Shown here piece after piece: positions 23,225 through 35,786 of a stretch of DNA of 64,000 bases. Made by a program: the position numbers and the translations under genes. This stretch comes from Chimonanthus salicifolius (lineage: Eukaryota; Streptophyta; Magnoliopsida; Laurales; Calycanthaceae), in contig CM023534.1 of NCBI GenBank assembly GCA_013350335.1, positions 5,609,542 through 5,673,541 on the forward strand, given 5' to 3'. The notes below the pieces were generated by a model. It saw only the letters and a list, made by a program, of their open reading frames with translations, did no database searches and had not been told where the DNA came from. How positions within the stretch are numbered: the first letter of the stretch is position 1; the number at the start of each line of letters is the position of its first letter.

Positions 23225-25905
23225 AAAATCAATTGAATAACTGTTTTAAAAGATCTAAAAAATAAATGATTTTTTATTTTATTTTTGAAACCAACAACTT
23301 GAAGGAGTGTTTCTAATCTAAGAGCGATATTAATTTAAAATAAGAGAAATTTTAGTACATATCATCTAATTCCCAAATATAAGTAAAATGAAGAATTTGG
23401 ACTGTAAGTGGAGCTCAAATGGACACACATGTAATGGTGAGGAAAGATCATTTATTACGGATTAATTACCAAATTGCCATATCTGCGGAAGAAGAAATTA
23501 GTTAGATTTGGAAGAAAAGCAGTAAGAGGACATTTTTCGTGATGAAGGTAGAGGATCCAAAATATGCCATTTACTTGAAGGCAAAGTTAATAAGAACAAC
23601 TTCTTTTAAGATCTAAGTGGAGTAAAATTAGAATTTAGTTTTTTCGTTTTCTAATGCAGGTTCTTAGTTAACACAACAATCCTTTAGAGTTGCTAATAAG
23701 AAGACGTTGTTTAATAATTTTTATTTTAATTATCTATTTTTAAGTTTACATTTGATTTAGTCTCAAATGTCAATATCGGATTTTCACTATGTCCATTCTT
23801 ATGTCTCTGTATTAAACAAAATTTATTAATGATTTTTTACTTGTGAATTAGTATGTTTTAAAGGTATTACTGAATATATATCAATGATAATTTTTTTATT
23901 ATAAATAAAATATTTCTGTTTTTACATCACTCAATAATACTCTTGTTATATATATATATTTATTTATTATTTATTGATTGATGAGGTGCAATGTTACAAG
24001 CCTGAAGCCGAATCTCGCGCTTGGAGCCGAACGTGCATATGCTTCAACATATGAAAGCGGTGCTCAGTTGCTCACAGCCTGCGACAGAAGTCAGGTGAGA
24101 AAGCAGGGACAATACGGTGAAATATCAATTTTTTTTGGCCAAATAAATATATTAAATTTGTATTGGCATTTGTATTTGGTCGTGTTTATTTGATGATCAC
24201 AAAATTTATAAATAAATAAATTATTATGAAAACCTGCCAAGATAAAATTTATTAGATAATATTAACTTTTGAATTTTTAAGATTGAAAATAAATCCATCA
24301 AAAAAAACATAGTTTATAAAAAAATATTTTAAATTAATTAAATTATGAGAGATTTGAAAAATATAACTAAATTAATTTAATTAAAATGAATTTTTAAATA
24401 ATATATTTTAATTTTTTTCCAATAAATTCCTCGATATCCAATTTATTGAGTCTAAAAAAATAATACCATACACATTAATGTCTAAAAATAATATTTCACT
24501 TAATATACCACTATCTAATTAAATCGAAAGAAATTTATGGTGTACTTGTAGCAAGGAAAGCCTGTGGGCCCACTAATACGCGTGTCCACGTGTCCAAGTT
24601 GAAATTTGAGGTGTACTTTCACATTAATATATATTATTTGAATTGTGATGAGTTATACACATGCGAAGATGAGATTAGACAAATCATCAAATAAATGGTA
24701 GATTTATATAATTAAATTTTAATAGATAATTACATAAATATAAACTTTATAAAATTTTATTATTTATTAATGATTTAAATTATATAAATTTGACTTTAAA
24801 TTTCAATATTTATTTGATGTCATATGTAATTTTTTTTTTTTATTATGGTAGTCAACGATAAGATTGAACGGTAGAGGCACATGGGCAACGATGATTGGCA
24901 GAGATTGAGAAAGTGGCCTAACAAACTCCAGTCTTCACCTCTGCACCGACTCCAGAGGAAGTTTCTCTGTTGACTGTGTCTCAAGACATTGACTGAGCTC
25001 ATTCTTTTCAAATTAAACAAAAAAATAAAATAAATACAACGATATTCCTTTAACAAATTAAAATTCAAATGGCAGTTTAAAACTATATGCTGATAAGGTA
25101 GAAGCCACTGTCTAAGCGTTTATTAATTGGTTATGATCAGAACCGTTTTGACACAAGTTGAGACGTAAAGTAAAAATTCTAAATAGGGCCTTTTTAGTAT
25201 TTGACATATTATTATAAGTAATATTTAATTAAAATTTTAATTATATAATAAAAATAATTTTTTTAAATCTATTTTTCTTTTTTTTTTTTATATGAAAAAT
25301 TACTAATTAAATTTTTGTATTCAAGTTTTGCTAAAATATCATTTTAAGAGGGGTTCTATTGTATGAAATAGGTATTCAAAATAGATCAAAATCTTCATTT
25401 TTTTTTCCTAGTCTCTCGATAAAGATTAACAATTAAACCTATAAAAATCTAGACAAAGTTGCAAATATGAATAAAATGTCTTTTAAAGCATTATAGAAAC
25501 CAAAGAGCCACAATTGACCTGATTGATGTATCAAGAGCACTCGAATCATTGTTCATTTGCTTACCTGAAACTTCTGCTCCTACTAACCAAGTTTTGAGAT
25601 CCAATACTTCCAATTCCATTGGATGGTTGATCTTTAACACTTAGATTTTTCTCAAATTACAATAATAAAAAATAAAATAAATCACTGTAAAGAATAAAAT
25701 ACTTTGGATCTTCCAAAATAAAATAAACTCAAAAGAGTAAATGGGTCAATTAAATGGGTAAATATGTACTAACAAAGAAGTGAAGGCCATGAAATTAAAA
25801 AAGACAAGGTGGGGGACGGTGGGAAGAGTTGTGGAATGCATTAATGGGTCAAGGTTGCTTGGGTGGTCAAAGCGTTGTTATTGGTGGGCATTAATGTGGT
25901 GTAAT
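23225..25905. other. AT-rich intergenic DNA, no gene seen
   Basis: No supported gene. A short less AT-rich patch at 23978-24110 has an open frame on the plus strand with no recognised similarity. At 24580-24595 CGTGTCCACGTGTCC carries ACGT-core motifs, with no gene nearby to assign them to. Confidence 0.45.
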
Positions 25906-26429
25906 CAAGGGCTGCGTTTTGAATAGAGGATAATTTTTGCAGGGGTTATTTCTCACTGAGGGTCATTTTTGAGTAGGGGTCACATTTGAAAAGAGGTTAT
26001 TCTTATCTTATTTGCTAATTACAGTGGTAAAGTAATAACTTTCCCTAAGGATAAAAAATCTTGTTTGATACCTATTAGCATGTGTAACTTGATATATTAA
26101 CAATTTTATAAGAAATTTTATAAAATATAATTATTAAATAATATTCATTAATTAAATCTAATATTATTTAATTTTTATAGATTCTTTTTTATAACTATAA
26201 TTTAAAATGAACACTTGTATTCTAACCATAAAAAAATAAATAAAGAAAAAAAATAGATATTATTATTTTAAATCCCAATAAATGAATAAAAGAATATCAA
26301 CATATCTCTTCAGAAAAAAATATAATTTGTTTATTGATAACATAAAATATATAATATAATAAACTATTATAATAGCTTAATAAATCACAACAAATATAAA
26401 ATTAATATTAAAAATTGTCACGGACTGAA

Positions 26430-27256
26430 CTCCTTTAAAAATAGGACATTTTGGCAAATATGTTTAAGCAAATTTATTTTTATTTTTTATATTATATATA
26501 TTTAATAAAAATTATTAATTCTCATAAAATTGTTAATAAGTCAGGTTATCCCTGCTTACAGTTACCCCTATTTAAGGGTAACCCCTATAAAAATTTACCC
26601 CTCATCAAAATGCATCATGTTGAAAATGTTGACACATTTTTAAAATAAACTTCTAAGAGAATAAATTGTTAATTACTCTGAAAGAGATTACCATAAACCT
26701 CAAACTCTTTCGATTCGAAACTCTATTGAAATTTCGACAGAATCACCCCTTAAAAATAGAATATTTTGACAAACTTGTTTAAGAAAATTTTAATTTTAAT
26801 TTTATATTATATAGATTTCATAAAATTATTAATTCTCATAAAATTGTTAATATGTCAGTTTACCCCTACTTACAGTCACCCCTACTCAAGGGTAATTCCT
26901 GTAAAAATTTACCCCTCACCCAAATGCATCATGTTGAAAATGTTGACACATTTTTAAAATAAACTTCTAACAGAATAAATTGTTAATTATCCTGAAAGAG
27001 ATTATCATGAACCTCAAACTCTTTCAGAGTTTTGAGACCCTATCGAAATTTCGACAGAATCACCCCTTATAAATAAGACATTTTGACAAATACGTTTCAG
27101 AAATTTTATTTTTATTTTTATACTATATGGATTAAATAAAATTATTAATTATTCTAAAATTGTTAATATGTCTGGTTACCCCTACTTACAATTATCCCTA
27201 CTCAAGGGTAACCCTTGTAAAAATTTACCTCTCATCTAAATGCATCATGTTGAAAA
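26430..27256. repeat. Tandem array, about 2.6 units of 316 bp
   Basis: Equivalent points of successive units (ACATTTTGGCAAATATG-type word) lie at 26446, 26761 and 27078, periods of 315 and 317. Each unit contains CTTACAGTTACCCCTA and AAATGCATCATGTTGAAAAT. Units 1 and 2 also share GAAATTTCGACAGAATCACC. The third unit stops after the GCATCATGTTGAAAAT word. It is non-coding. Confidence 0.85.
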
Positions 27257-27702
27257 TCTATATAATATAAAAAAATAAATTGCTAATTATTTGAAATCTA
27301 TTAATTTTTAATTATATAATATATAATTGAAAAATAGAGGAAGGCATGGGGGTAAATAGGGGCAAGGTTTCCTTAAAAAATAAAAAATAAATAAAAAATC
27401 ACTATTATTATTTTAAATTTCAATAAATGAATAAAAAAATTCTACATATCTCTTCATAAAAAAATATAATTTGTTGTTTGGTGATATGAAGTTTATTAAA
27501 TGGAAATAATAGAGTGCTTTTAAAAATAAAATAAAAGCCAAGTACTCACCAAAATAAATTAAAAAAAAAAAAATCTCATGAAACAGCAAAAGGGAGGGTA
27601 AGGAGGGGTATTCAAAAGTGAATACCCCAAGCCCCGTGGGGGTATTCAAAATGGTGATGAGAGGGGTAAAAATTTGAATTTTTACCCTCAACCCCTTGTT
27701 AC

Positions 27703-28117
27703 CATTGTCACAAATCTCGTTCTCGGGATATTAATGGCAATTGTTAATAGCGGGATATTTTTAAATTCTCGGGTTTTTATCGAGAATTTAACAGGAAAAT
27801 CTCGCGGAAAAAATGTTATTTAAAAAATAATAAAAATAAATATAAAAAATAAAGAATGTGGCCGAAATTTGAAAAAATAGATGATATTTTAGAAATAAAA
27901 AATGTATATTTGGCCCAGGTGTTTTTAACGGGAATTTAACGGCAAAATCTAGCAATTTTAACGGGAATTTACCGTTTCTCGCGATAAAAACGTGTTTTTA
28001 ACAGGAATTTACCGTTAAAAACGGTAGACACGATAAACTCAGGTTTTTAACGGGAAAAGTTATTTTCCCGATATTTTCATGATAAAAATGAAAATATTGG
28101 AGATATATGTTACATTG
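27703..28117. mobile_element. hAT-type miniature element (CATTGTCACAAAT family), 415 bp
   Basis: A perfect 8-bp duplication CTTGTTAC flanks it at 27695-27702 and 28118-28125. The left end is CATTGTCACAAATCTCG. The right end, on the minus strand, begins CAATGTAACATATATCTCC and is degenerate. The interior has repeated AACGGGAATTTACCG motifs. It is related to 57771-58093 and inserted in the right arm of the composite element. Confidence 0.8.
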
Positions 28118-28679
28118 CTTGTTACCAGACGAGGGTAACAAGAGGTAACGGGGGGTTTTACCTCCTCTTACCCTCCATCCAAACGCAGCCAGGTGGGAAT
28201 AGAGATGGGTGGTAGATATTAGTAAATATAAGATAAAGAAAAGGTAAGGGAAAAATGCTCTGTAATAGAGAGGTGAGGGTGCGATGGTGGAGGCTTGCAG
28301 ACGATGGAGACATGGGTGGCTCAAGAAAGAGGCAGCAGAGAGATCTGGCTGTCACTTGAGAGAGAAGCTGTAGCGGCAGATAGTCAAGACGAAGAGCAGC
28401 AATGGCAAGATCTGCTCGGTGTGAAGAAACGTCGGAGGCCTTCCTAAGGGGGACCCTAAGGGCTAAGGCAACCGCCTGCCCTGATGAGAGCTCAGCCACG
28501 GCGAGAGGGGCCTTCTTCGTCTGGGGGGCCTAAGGCGATCGCCTTTCTTGCCAAAGGGTTAAGACAACCCTGGTTATGATGTCTTGTCATGTATTGGAGG
28601 ATGATCATCTTTTTATTTATTTTAAAGGGAGAGTGAGAGGGAATCTTGGATCTTTAGAATAATTGAATATTTAAATGAT

Positions 28680-28880
28680 ATTATGAGTATTGGCATCTTC
28701 TGGTCTTTTAAAGGACTTGATTAATTTTTGAGGTATGTGTAAATCTCCATGTCCACACACACTAATAAATGCAACAGAAAGTAATATTTTGAAATAGAGT
28801 GAGAATCGGTTTCTACTTTTTGAGAAAGGTTTGTGAGTATCATTTTAACCCCTTTAATTTTATGAGCATATTTTTCTAAA
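28680..28880 (-). mobile_element. SINE-like family 2 copy
   Basis: It reads on the minus strand from the AAAGGGGTTAAAATGATACTC head (28845-28865), through GAAACCGATTCTCACTC (a decayed box B), to GTGTGTGTGGACATGGAG and AAAAATTAATCAAGTCC. It abuts copy B of the duplication, as the partner fragment at 9040-9115 abuts copy A. Confidence 0.55.
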
Positions 28881-29645
28881 ATTAAAATTTTGACTAATTG
28901 GATATTTGTGACTCACCGACCCAAGTTCTAATCCACGCTGGAAAGAATTTAGTCATCTCCTGATAAGTGAAGAGTAAATAATTTATTCTCTGAGTTGGGG
29001 CTTCTTTAGATTCTTTATTTTATCATTTTTAAAGAAAATAACTAATTTCCTTATAATGTAATCTAAAGATAAACACGTAACCTTCTAAATTTTTGAGGAG
29101 ATATATTTTTTTTTGAATGACTAATAATTGACTCATTCAATAAAATGTTATATAAGGATGATTAATTTATATTAAATGCAAATATAATACCTAACCCAGT
29201 TTAAATCGAGTTGAAATGCAGACCAAAACATTACGGTCATTTGCACATGTTGATATTGAACATACTAACAAGGATGTTACGTCCACCGGTCAACAACTGT
29301 TCCGCAAATCCCAACTAATAACTAACTATTTTGCGGGACACAGCAACAGTGATACGACGGGATGGGGATAAGATTTTCATTAATTTAATTTAGTTTAATT
29401 AGGGCGATTAAAGTCATAAACGAGTTTTAGTTTTGGGATGGGTAAATATAATTAGGGAGTTTAGGTGGAATTCCCTTGAATAAATAAGAATGGACGTATA
29501 GGTAGATGAACTAACTTAGATTTTTATTTTTAATTTTATTTTTAAAAGGCACTTTAACTTAAAATGATTTAGAGGAATAAACTTAACTACAATCTCTTAA
29601 TGATATTTTGTCTGTAGTTCATAAGAGTGTAAGACTATTTGCTCA
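28830..29645. repeat. Diverged duplication, copy B (partner 9075-10395)
   Basis: It is collinear with copy A over most of its length, including GCATTTGCACATG-type, GATGGGGATAAGATTTTCAT and GAATTCCCTTGAATAAATAA-type blocks. The edges fade at about 29645 (CATAAGAGTGTAAGACTA versus AATAAGAGTATAACACTA). It lacks the Stowaway-like insertion of copy A. It is non-coding. Confidence 0.7.
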
Positions 29646-30070
29646 CTAATAATAATATACTGTCAAATAGAGTTTTAGGGCTTCTATTCTTTCTCATTAA
29701 TTAATTATTAAGGCTTTTCCATCTCAAGCCTGTCTTATGTCTATAACTTAAAACCATTAGCTATCTCATATATAATGTCCTTCAATATATTTGACAAAGT
29801 GAAACAACGGCTATGAATTTATGGTCCATGTTACCACGTTAACGCATCAATTTTGGCTAATATTTTGTCTTAGATGTTGAGTATTGGGCAGTTGATGAAA
29901 TTTGTTATCGAATTGTCTATGTTAGAATAATTGGATGCACACAGAGATCACGGATTGATTGAATATGTAATTAGTAGAGGCAGTTATACATATGGTTAAT
30001 TACTTATATTTTATAATTAAAATGAAAAAGTATAAATATATATTAATACATACCATGTTAAATCAATATA

Positions 30071-30472
30071 GGCTGTGTTTGAATGAGGGATGAGTTTTAC
30101 GAAGGTTATTCGGGGTTATCTTGAGCAATAGTTACCCTTGAACATAAGTTACTTATGCAGATATTACCCATATCTTATTGAGTAATTATAAGTGTGGTAA
30201 AGTTAAAACTTACTCTGAGAGGAAAAAATTTTGTTTGATAACAATAAGTAGGAGTAATATGATATATTAACAATTTTATGAGAATTAATAATTTTTATTA
30301 AATCTATATAATATAATAAAGTAAAATATTTTTATTGTATAGGTGCAAAGAGGGGCAATACCTTTCTAAAAACCCATATGCACCAAAGGACTTTCATAAA
30401 GAGGGGAGTTTTTATCCTCACAACTCCATTACGAGACAAGTACCTCCCTTACTCTCCCATCCAAACACAGCC
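30071..30472. mobile_element. Inverted-repeat miniature element (GGCTGYGTTTGRATG family), 402 bp
   Basis: The ends are GGCTGTGTTTGAATGAGGG and, on the minus strand, GGCTGTGTTTGGATGGGAG. The trinucleotide ATA flanks both sides, compatible with the 3-bp duplication of PIF/Harbinger elements, although the usual target is TWA. An open frame running through the right end and downstream is incidental. It is non-coding. Confidence 0.68.
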
Positions 30473-30475
30473 ATA

Positions 30476-32850
30476 GATAGTTTAAAAATAGTCTTGATGA
30501 GTGACAAATTCAGAGAAAATTGTTTGATGTATTTTGATCATATTTGTAGAAGATCAAACATGACTTTAGTATATATAATTAGGAGACTACATATTGAAGG
30601 ACTACGAGAAGAGGTGACAACTAAAAACCAGGAAGAAAGAGAAAAATATATTAACTTATAAAATAATTGGTTGTGTGAAAGAATTGATAAATCTTAAATA
30701 GATGTAAAAAGGTAATATGGGAGAATGGTTAGGGCGCCACTAAAAATTCGATTCTCCTTAAAAAAATGAAAAAAAAAAAAAAAAAAAAAGAGGTTTACAG
30801 CTCTACAGTTGAGCGATAGTTTGGGTTGAATCCTGCCGAGAGAGTTTGTTTGGAACGACATTGAAAGATTCTAAGCTGAGGTTTTCCCCTTTCAAGTTCT
30901 AAATGGCGGGCGGTAGGGGGCCTCTGAATAAAATGAAGGGGCTGGGCCTGGGAGCAACCCTAAGCCACCTAGGAAGACATTTATACTTGGGCCTTTACTT
31001 TAGCCTGAGTTTGTGGCTCATTGGGCCAAAATGAAAGGCCCAATCCCCTGCAACAAGTGTCAAGCCATTTTAGGGTTTATTATTATTAAATCAAGTTTAA
31101 ATTGTTAGTCAATTTGTTTAAACTTATAACCAATGTTCTTAGGCTCTATCAATGCAGTGTGTTTTGTTAAAAGTTATTTAAAAAATCTAGAATAAAAAAT
31201 AAAATCAATTTTTTATTAGATCAATCTGAATCCAGATAGAGAAGAGATTCGTGGTCCTAAATCAGTAAGGACTAAGAACAGCTTTGAATTGATGGGCTTT
31301 GAAATAGAAGCCCAGATCCAGTTATTGAAATGGCCTAATCTTTAGGCCTATCCAGAGTCCAGACACGATAGATTTGTATCTAAAAATGATTTTAACAGGA
31401 ATCAGGTTCAATCTTAAGGGAAAATTGGATATTCTAGGCCTGCTTCGAAAGCCCAAATTATCATTTTAATTAATCAAAATCGATAAATTCTCTTTTAGCT
31501 CTTCAACAATTAATGAATTAAAACCCAATACTTCTTTTAGCAATCAGCAATGAGATGCAAAAGAATAAATAATAAATGACTGAAATGATACAATAAAAAC
31601 AATTACAAATAAAAAGTGAGACATATACCTATAGATAATAAATGAAAGAATACTTTTTTAGAATGTGTACTTGTGTACACATATACGATGTGTATATCTT
31701 CAAAACTTGTATGTTATGCTAAATATGTCAAGTCAATCCTGACAGAATAAGATAAGAAATTATGATTAGTATAAATTAAGCTAAGTAAATTAGAAATATC
31801 TATGTTTAAGAAATTAACTAAGTGAGATGGATGGATAAATGATGTGTATTTGAGGACGTGAGTGACATGGGAATGCTATATTTCTGAGAATGGGGCACCG
31901 TCGAGAGAGAGATACTGCCTTAGGGACTGGAGGGTTTTTTTTTTTTCGATTGTTTTATTTCTATTTTCTAATAAGGCCTTATAAATACATGTGGCCAAGC
32001 ATTGTTTATTCAAACTTCTATTTTATTGAAATTATAAAAAACTTTGACTTTCTCCTATACAATGAATTTTATCTCTCTTGAATGTGATTTTATATTGTGT
32101 TGAATTAGTTTAATTAGAGTAATCGGATTTTTTAATTATACTTTAAATTTTCAAGTCATTTAGTGCGTCTTTTTCATTACTAGATTAAAAGTCAAGTTTC
32201 ACCATCAAAGTCGATAAGGTTCTTGAATTTAGACCTGGTATTTAAATCTGAGAATGATTCTCCAAGTTTAGACCGCACTTGAGCCGACAATTTTGAATTT
32301 CTTTATTGAAATTTGACTTAAAACCTCAAATCTAAAATATCAAATGCAGCTTTACCTGCATTAGTTACCAATGATTTTTTTTCAAGCACAATGCAAGATT
32401 GTACATCCACGGCTGCATTGTACCTGCCTAGATACCATTACCTGAGGTTAAACGAACCCATAGGTTTTAGAAGCCATAGATGGTTTTGGAAGAAACCAGC
32501 ATCAATGGTTAACTTAGAAAGGCACAATTTTTTTTGCAAATATAATGCTCTAGTTATAGGTAAATATTGACTTTTGAAAATTATAACTTTTTAAATTTAA
32601 TAGACTTGATTTTTCTTAAACTAAATTGAATCCACGCATTAGGGGACCTATCTGAGCACCAAAGAAAAATTAGATGGGTGATATCTTTTGTATTTTTCAT
32701 GGTTTCTTTTAATGTCATCATTTTTATAAGAAATTCATAAAAAATTGATAACAAACGCATACGTTAAATGTGAAATTATAAAGATTAACAAGCGAACAGA
32801 TGACATTCTTGGTCTCTCAATTAGAAGCTCAATAATATTAATCGTATTAA
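30476..32850. other. Intergenic DNA, no gene seen
   Basis: No supported gene. A poly-A run lies at 30770-30790. The segment 30900-31450 is enriched in GGCCTG/GGCCC words like those near 10800 and 49600, suggesting decayed transposon sequence without fixable ends. Confidence 0.45.
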
Positions 32851-32854
32851 ATAC

Positions 32855-33010
32855 TTATATGGGTAATCTTCTGTCTTAGGAAGTGGGAGGTGTCAAGTTC
32901 GAGCCTCCACGACTTTACTTGGTGTGATTTAAGGACAATGGATATCACCCGTAGAGATTTTACGTTGGGTTTTTTGTCAGAAGTTTACTACACGTAAATT
33001 TTAAAAAAAT
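32855..33010 (+). mobile_element. tRNA-derived SINE-like element (family 1)
   Basis: GGTAATCTTCTGTCTTAGG, then AAGTTCGAGCCTCCACGACT (box B-like), then a body with GGACAATGGATATCACCCG and the family 3' end CTACACGTAAATTTTAAAA. The body is the longest among plus-strand family 1 copies and matches the minus-strand copy at 40975-41150. Confidence 0.62.
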
Positions 33011-33654
33011 ATTAAATTAATAAAATAAATAACTTCAAAGTGGATGACCCTTTCCAACTTAGGTTACACCTTCAATACTTTATTAAGACTCTTGTGCAAA
33101 TGAGAATATGTAAAAGAATATTGAAGATAAGAGAGAGAAAGCAATCACATCTAAAGTGAATATACCAACTTGTCTTTGAAAGGGAAAAGTTATATTGAGA
33201 CGGAATGAAAAGCTTATTTAAAGTATTTAGAATTAATAAGTAGGCATTTTTGTGTGAATCAGAAGGAAAAGAATCAAAAGGCTAAGACTCTAGAAACATA
33301 ATAACTGTACATTGATTTGCTAATTCTGAAAATGATATGAGCACAGAGCTTTGCTTTAGTGGAAATCAAATAAAAGAGATTAAGAAAGAAAGATTGACAA
33401 TTTCAATGGAGCCGATGACCATAAATGGAAAAGATGATAGTGATTCGGTAACCCCTAAAATACACACAAAATCATTCACTATTTCAGTTCCTATGATAGT
33501 GCCAAGAAGTTCAATTTCCGAGCTTATCATCTAGGAATAACAATTAATTATTTTTTTTTTCAAAATTTAGGACTTTATTGGAATATTGTCATTATAAACT
33601 CTTTCAAAGGTAAAATGGTATAACCGCAGAGTTACTAAAATAGATTTTCTTTAT

Positions 33655-33800
33655 ATGACCAAGGTGTTCAGGTGTTAGGGCACCTTATTAATTTTTGGAG
33701 AAGATGCAAGCGTATCTATCTACACATACGAAGTAATTTTATGGAGAGTGCCTTTTGAGACAGGTTCTTGACCATCACTTAAATCCCTTTGAATTAATAT
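33655..33800 (-). mobile_element. SINE-like family 2 copy
   Basis: On the minus strand AAGTGATGGTCAAGAACCTG and TCTCAAAAGGCACTCTCC are followed by GTGTAGATAGATACGCTTGC, AAAAATTAATAAGGTGCC and AACACCTGAACACCTT. The order matches 13355-13530. Confidence 0.58.
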
Positions 33801-34086
33801 TAATTTTAATTTTAATGATATTTTGAAAAATGAAAAGAAATGTCTCTTGATATAATTTACGTAAGAAATTATCTTTTGTGAATCTTCAATCATGACTTTT
33901 GGATGAGAAAATGCACTGAATTCAAAAAGTAAAACTTAAATGGCTTTTTCTTTATTTAAAATTTTTGATTGAAACTTTGCACAAACTTTGATACTAGAGT
34001 ATTTTCCAAAGTATTAATCATTGTTAACCCTACGTTCCTTCATCAAATACACACACAGACGAATTTTAGGGTTTCTCTAAATTTTA

Positions 34087-34253
34087 GAAATCTTGTTCTA
34101 GGTGCATATAGGTTCTTAGGACAATAATATTTTGAGAAATCTTGTCCTAGGTGCATATAGGTTATTGGGACATTAAAAAATGGAATTTTATGGGGGGCCA
34201 TGGTTTCTCCATATCTTGAGAAATCTTGCTCTAGGTGATAGGTTCTTAGGACA
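34087..34253. repeat. Three spaced copies of a 34-37-bp repeat
   Basis: GAAATCTTGTTCTAGGTGCA and its continuation to TTAGGACA start at 34087, 34136 and 34220. The third copy lacks a few internal bases. Spacing is 49 and 84 bases. It is non-coding as far as can be seen. Confidence 0.7.
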
Positions 34254-35706
34254 TGGGTACTCATTTAATTTTATAGGATTGGCCCCCCTTCCATTGGAGA
34301 AGTCGCCCTTCCAAAGTTCAAATGATTAATCCAATGGAGAAAGCTGTCCAATCCAATGGGAATCTCCAATGCAGTCTGAACATGATTTTTAACTTTGGAT
34401 GATGAATTCACTTCCAATGGGCTATTTTTGAATTCTGAAAGAATCAATGACAACCCAAGTTCAAGAGTGCTATTACTTTTTCTTGATATGACCTAGACAA
34501 AATACAAAAAGATTATACTGGGAAAAAAGATTGAATTGAATTATGTACTTGGGGAACTTAGACTATTTACGATTTTGGTGATTTAAAGTCATTCATTTTT
34601 AATAAAATAATTTTTTGTATGTAAGTTTTTTTTTTTGAATTTACATGTGAGCAACTGTAAAATACCCAATGTAATATGTTATTATTTAATTAATAAATAG
34701 ATAAAAAATATCTTTTTATATAAAAACGAGAGCACCTCTAACAATCTCCTACGTTCGAAATTATTAAATGTTAATCTTTTCTTAATGCGTTAAAAGAAAA
34801 TGATGAATGATCATGTTTCTTATTTTCTTATGAAAAAGAGAGTATCTCTATCAATCTACAGTTTCCCAAATCATTTAACGTTAATTTTTTAACGAGCTAA
34901 AATGAAAATAATGGATGATAATGATTCCTATGATCTTAGACCCCTAAGCTATTACCAAGCTTTTTCAAAGACAGACTAGTTGATACTAAAATCACAGTCT
35001 ATGATTTGGAAGCTTCATGCTACTTCACTGTTTAAGATAGAGGATCTCTTGCTTTTGACTATTTAGTGAAATTTAGTATTTTAATAAGATCCACTCATGC
35101 ATGCAACGTCATATTCGAGAGAATGAAATTAATTTAGTTTATTGATCATCATATCTCGTGTAAGAATTGCATGTCTTTTGAGTTTTACAGCAATTGTCTC
35201 AGGTCATATAACTAATACCTGAATTTTGATCTTCATTTTGATATTGATCACTCTAATTATACTTATTGATTGTCTGTAATTTAAAAAATATGTTGCATGG
35301 AGCCCAAATTCTTTGTAGGAGAAGAAAAAATGCCAACAACACTGCAATGTTATATTTTTGTATAGTGGAAGGAAAGATATTGACGGTTAAGAAACTCTTC
35401 TCATGAAGGGATGCTTTGAGTTCGATTCACACGTTCAAGTTCTTAGGAGTCACTTTTCATAAAGTTATTATGACGAGGAAAATAAATCTACAAATATGGC
35501 ATATCGAAAATTCCGAGTTAACATAAACTTAACTCATCCGACCTTGATATAAATGAAATCTGAGTTCTTTATAATTGTCTATTAGTAGGTCTCACAATAT
35601 CAACTATATGGATAATAAAAAAATGTGGGCGATACATTGGAAGCAGTCACTTAAAATGTCATATATCGTCAGCAGAGGATAATGTGTGACCACTAAACTC
35701 ACTCAT

Positions 35707-35721
35707 CTATTTATATATATG
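35707..35721 (+). promoter_or_regulatory. Candidate TATA box of the SABATH gene
   Basis: CTATTTATATATATG lies about 70 bases upstream of the ATG at 35787. A (CT)n tract in the presumed leader (35756-35771) separates them. Spacing is typical for a plant promoter with a short leader. Confidence 0.5.
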
Positions 35722-35786
35722 TGCATACCTACACCTAGAAATCACACACTAAGCTCTCTCTCTCTCTCTCTGACTTCTTCTTCTTC

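Larger units (their letters stand above)
25910..28190. mobile_element. Large composite element bounded by GGCTGCGTTTGGATG-type ends
   Basis: The left end GGCTGCGTTTTGAATAGAGG and the right end, read on the minus strand, GGCTGCGTTTGGATGGAGGG match the small inverted-repeat family at 30071-30472 and 45480-45688. The left arm (25980-26130) is collinear with 30180-30290. The right arm (27580-27700) resembles 45560-45640. Between them lie a 316-bp tandem array (26430-27256), a direct repeat (about 26220-26330 versus 27395-27480) and a later hAT insertion (27703-28117). Flanks AAG/AGG do not give a clean target duplication, so it could instead be two partial copies. Confidence 0.5.

Noticed and set aside
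27998..28499. Overlapping minus-strand frames of 108 and 113 codons
   Set aside because: They cross the hAT miniature element and the right end of the composite element, and the protein sequence is low in recognisable features. Likely chance.
30335..30661. 108-codon open frame on the plus strand
   Set aside because: It runs through the right end of the inverted-repeat element at 30071-30472 into flanking DNA. No recognisable similarity or splice partners.
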